Source: Alphaproteobacteria bacterium (GTDB taxonomy: Bacteria; Pseudomonadota; Alphaproteobacteria; ATCC43930; CGMCC-115725). Taken from it: a stretch of 8,000 bases of DNA. A model generated the notes under the pieces. That model was given only the letters and a program-made list of their open reading frames with translations. It was not told the origin of the DNA and searched no databases. Positions 5,490-8,000 of the stretch are shown in pieces (within the stretch, counting starts at the first letter, position 1; every line of letters starts with the position of its first letter). The position numbers were made by a program, and so were the translations under genes. The stretch covers positions 1 through 8,000 of the forward strand of contig JASHUW010000168.1 of the NCBI GenBank assembly GCA_030039815.1, read 5' to 3'.

Positions 5490-6589
5490 GCCAACTCGGG
5501 TTCGACGACGCGCTCAGCGCGCCGCGTCTTGACGCTTGCGGATTTGAGCTGGCCGCACGCGGCGAGAATGTCTCGGCCGCGCGGCGTGCGTACCGGCGCG
5601 GAGTAGCCGGCGGCGAAGACGATGTCGGAAAACGCCGCGATCGCCGCGTCGGTTGAGCATTCGTACGGCGCGCCAGGCCACGGGTTGAACGGGATCAGGT
5701 TGACCTTGGCCGGAATCCCCTTCAACAGCCGCACCAGTTCGCGCGCCTCGATCGGGCTGTCGTTGACCCCCCTGAGCATCACGTACTCGAAGGTGATGCG
5801 GCGGGCATTGCTCGATCCCGGATAGGCGCGGCAGGCGGCGAGCAATTCGGCAATGGGGTATTTCCGGTTGAGTGGCACCAGCACGTCGCGCAACTCGTCG
5901 CTAACCGCGTGCAGCGATATCGCCAGATTGACCCCCAACTCGCTGCCGCAGCGCGCGATCATCGGCACCACGCCGGCGGTCGACAGCGTGATCTTGCGGC
6001 GTGAAATCGCCAAGCCCTCCGGGTCCATGACGATCTTCATCGCCGCGGCGACATTGTCGAAATTGTAGAGCGGCTCGCCCATCCCCATCAGCACGATGTT
6101 GGTGAGGAGCCGGTCTTCCTTGGGAGACGGCCATTCGCCCAGCGCATCGCGCGCCAGCATCACCTGGCCGACGATTTCCGCCGCGCTGAGATTGCGCACC
6201 AGGCGCTGCGTGCCGGTGTGACAGAAGCGGCAGGTCAGGGTGCAGCCGACCTGTGACGAAACGCACAGCGTGCCGCGGTCTTCCTCGGGAATGTGGACGG
6301 TTTCCGCCTCGTTGCCGTCCGCGAAGCGGAGCAGCCATTTGCGCGTGCCGTCATGCGATTCCTGCGCTGCCGCAACCGCCGGGCGGCGCAGCACGAAGCG
6401 TTCGGCCAGCCGCTCGCGAAAAGCTTTCGCCAGGCTGGTCATCACCGCGAAATCGGTGGCGCCGCGGTGATAAATCCAATGCCACAGCTGGCGAGCGCGA
6501 AACGGCTCGGCGCCAAGCTCCGCCAGCGCCGCGGCGAGTTCGACACGGCCGAGGCCGACCAGATTTTTCTTATCTCTATCGATATCCAT
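5486..6589 (-). CDS. rlmN: Dual-specificity 23S rRNA (A2503-C2) / tRNA (A37-C2) methyltransferase RlmN
   Basis: This 367-residue radical SAM enzyme methylates C2 of A2503 in 23S rRNA and, in characterised homologs, of A37 in several tRNAs, which supports translational fidelity. The iron-sulphur motif CTLTCRFC gives C116, C120 and C123. The catalytic set seen in E. coli RlmN is present: E96 in AETVHIPEEDRGTLC, C109, and the methyl-carrying cysteine C345 in DILAACGQL. MGMGEPLYNFDNV (168-180) and LAISLHAV (222-229) are family core motifs. Residues 1-90 are the usual RNA-binding N-terminal domain. I chose ATG 6587-6589, which starts 2 nt after the stop of the upstream IalB-like gene. No Shine-Dalgarno is visible, so translational coupling is likely. 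A TTG at 6608-6610 would add seven residues. The gene ends in a 4-bp overlap with the gene on the other strand. Confidence 0.97.
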   Translation of the reverse strand: MDIDRDKKNLVGLGRVELAAALAELGAEPFRARQLWHWIYHRGATDFAVMTSLAKAFRERLAERFVLRRPAVAAAQESHDGTRKWLLRFADGNEAETVHIPEEDRGTLCVSSQVGCTLTCRFCHTGTQRLVRNLSAAEIVGQVMLARDALGEWPSPKEDRLLTNIVLMGMGEPLYNFDNVAAAMKIVMDPEGLAISRRKITLSTAGVVPMIARCGSELGVNLAISLHAVSDELRDVLVPLNRKYPIAELLAACRAYPGSSNARRITFEYVMLRGVNDSPIEARELVRLLKGIPAKVNLIPFNPWPGAPYECSTDAAIAAFSDIVFAAGYSAPVRTPRGRDILAACGQLKSASVKTRRAERVVEPELA

Positions 6590-6591
6590 GT

Positions 6592-7173
6592 TCAGCGCTT
6601 GACGTCGCAAGCTTTGTCGATCAACGCCAAAGCCTTGGAAAATCCGGACAGGGAATAGGTGTCCACGGTCGGATGGCCCTTGACCGGCGTGCCCTTGACA
6701 ATCGCCTCCTTCTCCTTGGCGAGGGTCGAAACGATGGTCTTGTCAAGCTCCGAGGTACGCGCCCAGGCAGTATCGTCCTTGGCAAAGAGCGGAAATTTGT
6801 CGCGCCCGACCTCGACGGTGACGTCGTCGCTCTCGTTGAGCGGATAGCCCTCATCGAAACTCACGACATTGCTGACGTCGTCGGCGGTGCGATGCGTCAC
6901 CATCGCCATCACCGCGGCGCGCTTCATGCCGGCGGGCTCGGTCTTTCGCGGCTCGCCAACCAGATAGCATACCTTGCCAGCCTTGTTCTGCGCGACATAC
7001 GCGTTCCACGATCCGGCGCCGCCGAGCGATTTCGCCGGGCCCGGATCGGTGCTCGTCGCAGGCGCGGCGGAAGGCGCGGGTTTTGGTTGCGGCTTGTTTG
7101 CCGCGAAGGCGGAAGACGCCACAAGCGCGATCAATACGATCGCGCCGAGCAGCGACAGGCGGTGATCGATCAT
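6592..7173 (-). CDS. Invasion-associated locus B (IalB) family secreted protein
   Basis: This 193-residue protein has a Sec signal peptide (residues 1-24, cleavage after SAFA) and a Pro/Ala-rich linker (about 27-48). The IalB-type domain follows: GSWNAYVAQ and VCYLVGEP (55-74), VTHRTADDVSNVVSFDEGYP (92-111), and the family ending DTYSLSGFSKALALIDKAC (171-189). C69 and C189 could form a disulphide. IalB of Bartonella is tied to red-cell invasion, but homologs are found throughout free-living Hyphomicrobiales, so no virulence role follows. ATG 7171-7173 was chosen because it starts the signal peptide. In-frame upstream starts (ATG 7201-7203 and beyond) would put extra residues before it. There is no Shine-Dalgarno, and a possible leaderless promoter lies at 7180-7208. 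It forms a two-gene unit with rlmN. Confidence 0.85.
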   Translation of the reverse strand: MIDHRLSLLGAIVLIALVASSAFAANKPQPKPAPSAAPATSTDPGPAKSLGGAGSWNAYVAQNKAGKVCYLVGEPRKTEPAGMKRAAVMAMVTHRTADDVSNVVSFDEGYPLNESDDVTVEVGRDKFPLFAKDDTAWARTSELDKTIVSTLAKEKEAIVKGTPVKGHPTVDTYSLSGFSKALALIDKACDVKR

Positions 7174-7179
7174 GGGCAA

Positions 7180-7208
7180 AAGATAGTCGCCGGGCAGCCG
7201 CATTGCCA
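7180..7208 (-). promoter_or_regulatory. Candidate promoter for a leaderless IalB-rlmN transcript
   Basis: On the minus strand TGGCAA (7203-7208, 3/6 match to TTGACA) lies 17 bp from TATCTT (7180-7185, 4/6 match to TATAAT). The -10 ends 6 nt before the ATG, so the expected start falls on or next to the A of the start codon (7173). This agrees with the lack of a Shine-Dalgarno sequence. The matches are partial, so this is only a candidate. Confidence 0.3.
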
Positions 7209-7273
7209 CCGCGCCGAATGTCTCGATGCCGGCCCTCCCCACCCGGCGCAAAAAGGCGCAGAATGCTTTTGCG

Positions 7274-7828
7274 ATGAGCGAAATAAGCATCCGCGCCGCC
7301 CGGATTGACGATGCCGGGTCAATCGCCCGGCTCGATGTCGAAACGTGGCAGGCGGCCTATGCCGGAATTCTCGGCACGCCCTATCTCGCGGGGCTGACGC
7401 CGAACCGGCGCGAGGCGGGCTGGGCCAATCTGCTGCGCCGCGACGCCGCGAGCGTGAAGGTCGCCCTCCATCGCGATGGCGATCTCGTCGGCTTCGGCAG
7501 CTGTGGCGCGAGTCGCGGCGAGCCCAACTTCACCGGCGAGATCTTCACCCTTTATGTCGCGCCCGACTGGCAGAACCAGGGCGTCGGCCGCTCGCTGCTG
7601 CTGGCGCTGTTCGGGCGGCTGGTCGCGCAAGGCCACCGCTCGGCGGTGATCTGGGTGCTGCGCGACAATCCGGCGCGATTTTTCTACCAGCGGCTCGGCG
7701 GCAAGGAAGTGCGCCGCAGGCTACTGCCGTTCAATGGCAGCCAGGTCGCCGCGTCGGGTTACGGCTGGCCCGATCTGCCGGGTTATTTGTCGGCGACGGC
7801 GCGCACCAATCGCGCGTCGGAGGGCTGA
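7274..7828 (+). CDS. GNAT family N-acetyltransferase
   Basis: This 184-residue protein is predicted to transfer an acetyl group from acetyl-CoA to an amine of unknown substrate. GNAT motifs are in order. The N-terminal strand and helix are SIRAARIDDAGSIARLDVETW (5-25). The motif A strand LYVAPDWQNQGVGRSLL (93-109) has Q-x-x-G-x-G at 100-105, which binds the CoA pyrophosphate. Motif B is NPARFFYQRLGG (132-143) with the usual aromatic pair. QAAYAGILG (26-34) is a pattern common in RimI-like and ribosomal-type GNATs. ATG 7274-7276 is chosen because MSEISIRAARIDD is the typical family opening; the Shine-Dalgarno is weak. The 100-bp gap to the divergent IalB gene probably holds both promoters. The stop is 4 bp from the end of the convergent ccmE. 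Confidence 0.88.
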   Translation: MSEISIRAARIDDAGSIARLDVETWQAAYAGILGTPYLAGLTPNRREAGWANLLRRDAASVKVALHRDGDLVGFGSCGASRGEPNFTGEIFTLYVAPDWQNQGVGRSLLLALFGRLVAQGHRSAVIWVLRDNPARFFYQRLGGKEVRRRLLPFNGSQVAASGYGWPDLPGYLSATARTNRASEG

Positions 7829-7832
7829 ACCG

Positions 7833-8000
7833 CTAGCGGAAATGCGCCGGCGGCGGGCCGGCCAAGGCACCGGAGTCACCGCCTTCCTGCCAGTGACCGC
7901 TTTTCTTCAGCGCCGCCACGACTTCGGGGGGCATGTACTTCTCGTCGTGCTTGGCGAGGATTGTGTTGGCGACGAAGATGCCGTTCTCGACGCGCCCTTC
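7833..8000 (-). CDS. ccmE: Cytochrome c maturation protein CcmE, C-terminal part (partial)
   Basis: The minus-strand frame is open from the window edge to TAG at 7833-7835 and gives the last 55 residues. The stretch VENGIFVANTILAKHDEKYM is the characteristic end of the CcmE beta-barrel. Its His (residue 18 of the fragment) corresponds to the residue that binds haem covalently (H130 in E. coli), and the Tyr four residues later to Y134. The tail after MPPEVV is variable and ends in a Gly/Pro-rich stretch, as is common. CcmE is a membrane-anchored periplasmic haem chaperone that passes haem from CcmC to the CcmF/CcmH ligation system. Its 5' part lies beyond the window. No further ccm gene follows on this strand, because the next gene is a convergent acetyltransferase. 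Confidence 0.9.
   Translation of the reverse strand, partial: EGRVENGIFVANTILAKHDEKYMPPEVVAALKKSGHWQEGGDSGALAGPPPAHFR

Noticed and set aside
6253..7308. A 351-codon open frame on the + strand
   Set aside because: It runs opposite rlmN and the IalB-like gene, both with clear family motifs, and its own translation has no recognisable features.
7303..7324. Inverted repeat GATTGAC-N8-GTCAATC
   Set aside because: It resembles a regulator half-site pair but lies inside the acetyltransferase coding region, downstream of its start. The TTGAC halves and 8-bp spacing do not fit an FNR box.

Overview
The window is high-GC, gene-dense DNA that looks like the chromosome of an alphaproteobacterium, most likely in the Hyphomicrobiales (Rhizobiales) or a close relative. 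The evidence is an invasion-associated-locus-B (IalB) type secreted protein paired with rlmN, a CcmE haem chaperone, a perfect FNR/FixK-type box, and small secreted proteins of a style common in that group. The order-level placement is inference. I see no insertion sequence, integrase, phage gene or CRISPR array.

Layout. (1) 2-667 (+) is the C-terminal half of a major facilitator superfamily exporter, cut by the window edge. (2) 674-2170 (-) is a metal-dependent amidohydrolase of the ATZ/TRZ (SAH/MTA deaminase-like) group, convergent with the transporter. (3) 2248-2475 (-) is a small secreted Pro/Gln-rich protein. Just upstream of it, on the same strand, lies tRNA-Ala(CGC) at 2523-2598 with a strong sigma70-like promoter at 2658-2686. 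(4) 2828-3118 (+) is a YggT-family membrane protein, convergent with argG at 3156-4382 (-). (5) 4442-5489 (+) holds two tandem secreted paralogs that I cannot name, then a 55-residue membrane protein with a His-rich tail. Its upstream region carries a perfect TTGAT-N4-ATCAA box and an 11-bp perfect inverted repeat. (6) 5486-7173 (-) is a two-gene unit: the IalB-like protein, then rlmN. (7) 7274-7828 (+) is a GNAT acetyltransferase. (8) 7833-8000 (-) is the C-terminal end of ccmE, cut by the window edge.

How they fit together. Most genes are housekeeping: arginine synthesis (argG), rRNA methylation (rlmN), cytochrome c maturation (ccmE) and an alanine tRNA. The accessory part is the interval between argG and rlmN, with its secreted paralog pair and the small membrane protein behind an oxygen-type regulator site. 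That interval is the most novel-looking part of the window. I find no obvious new multi-gene defence or metabolic system.
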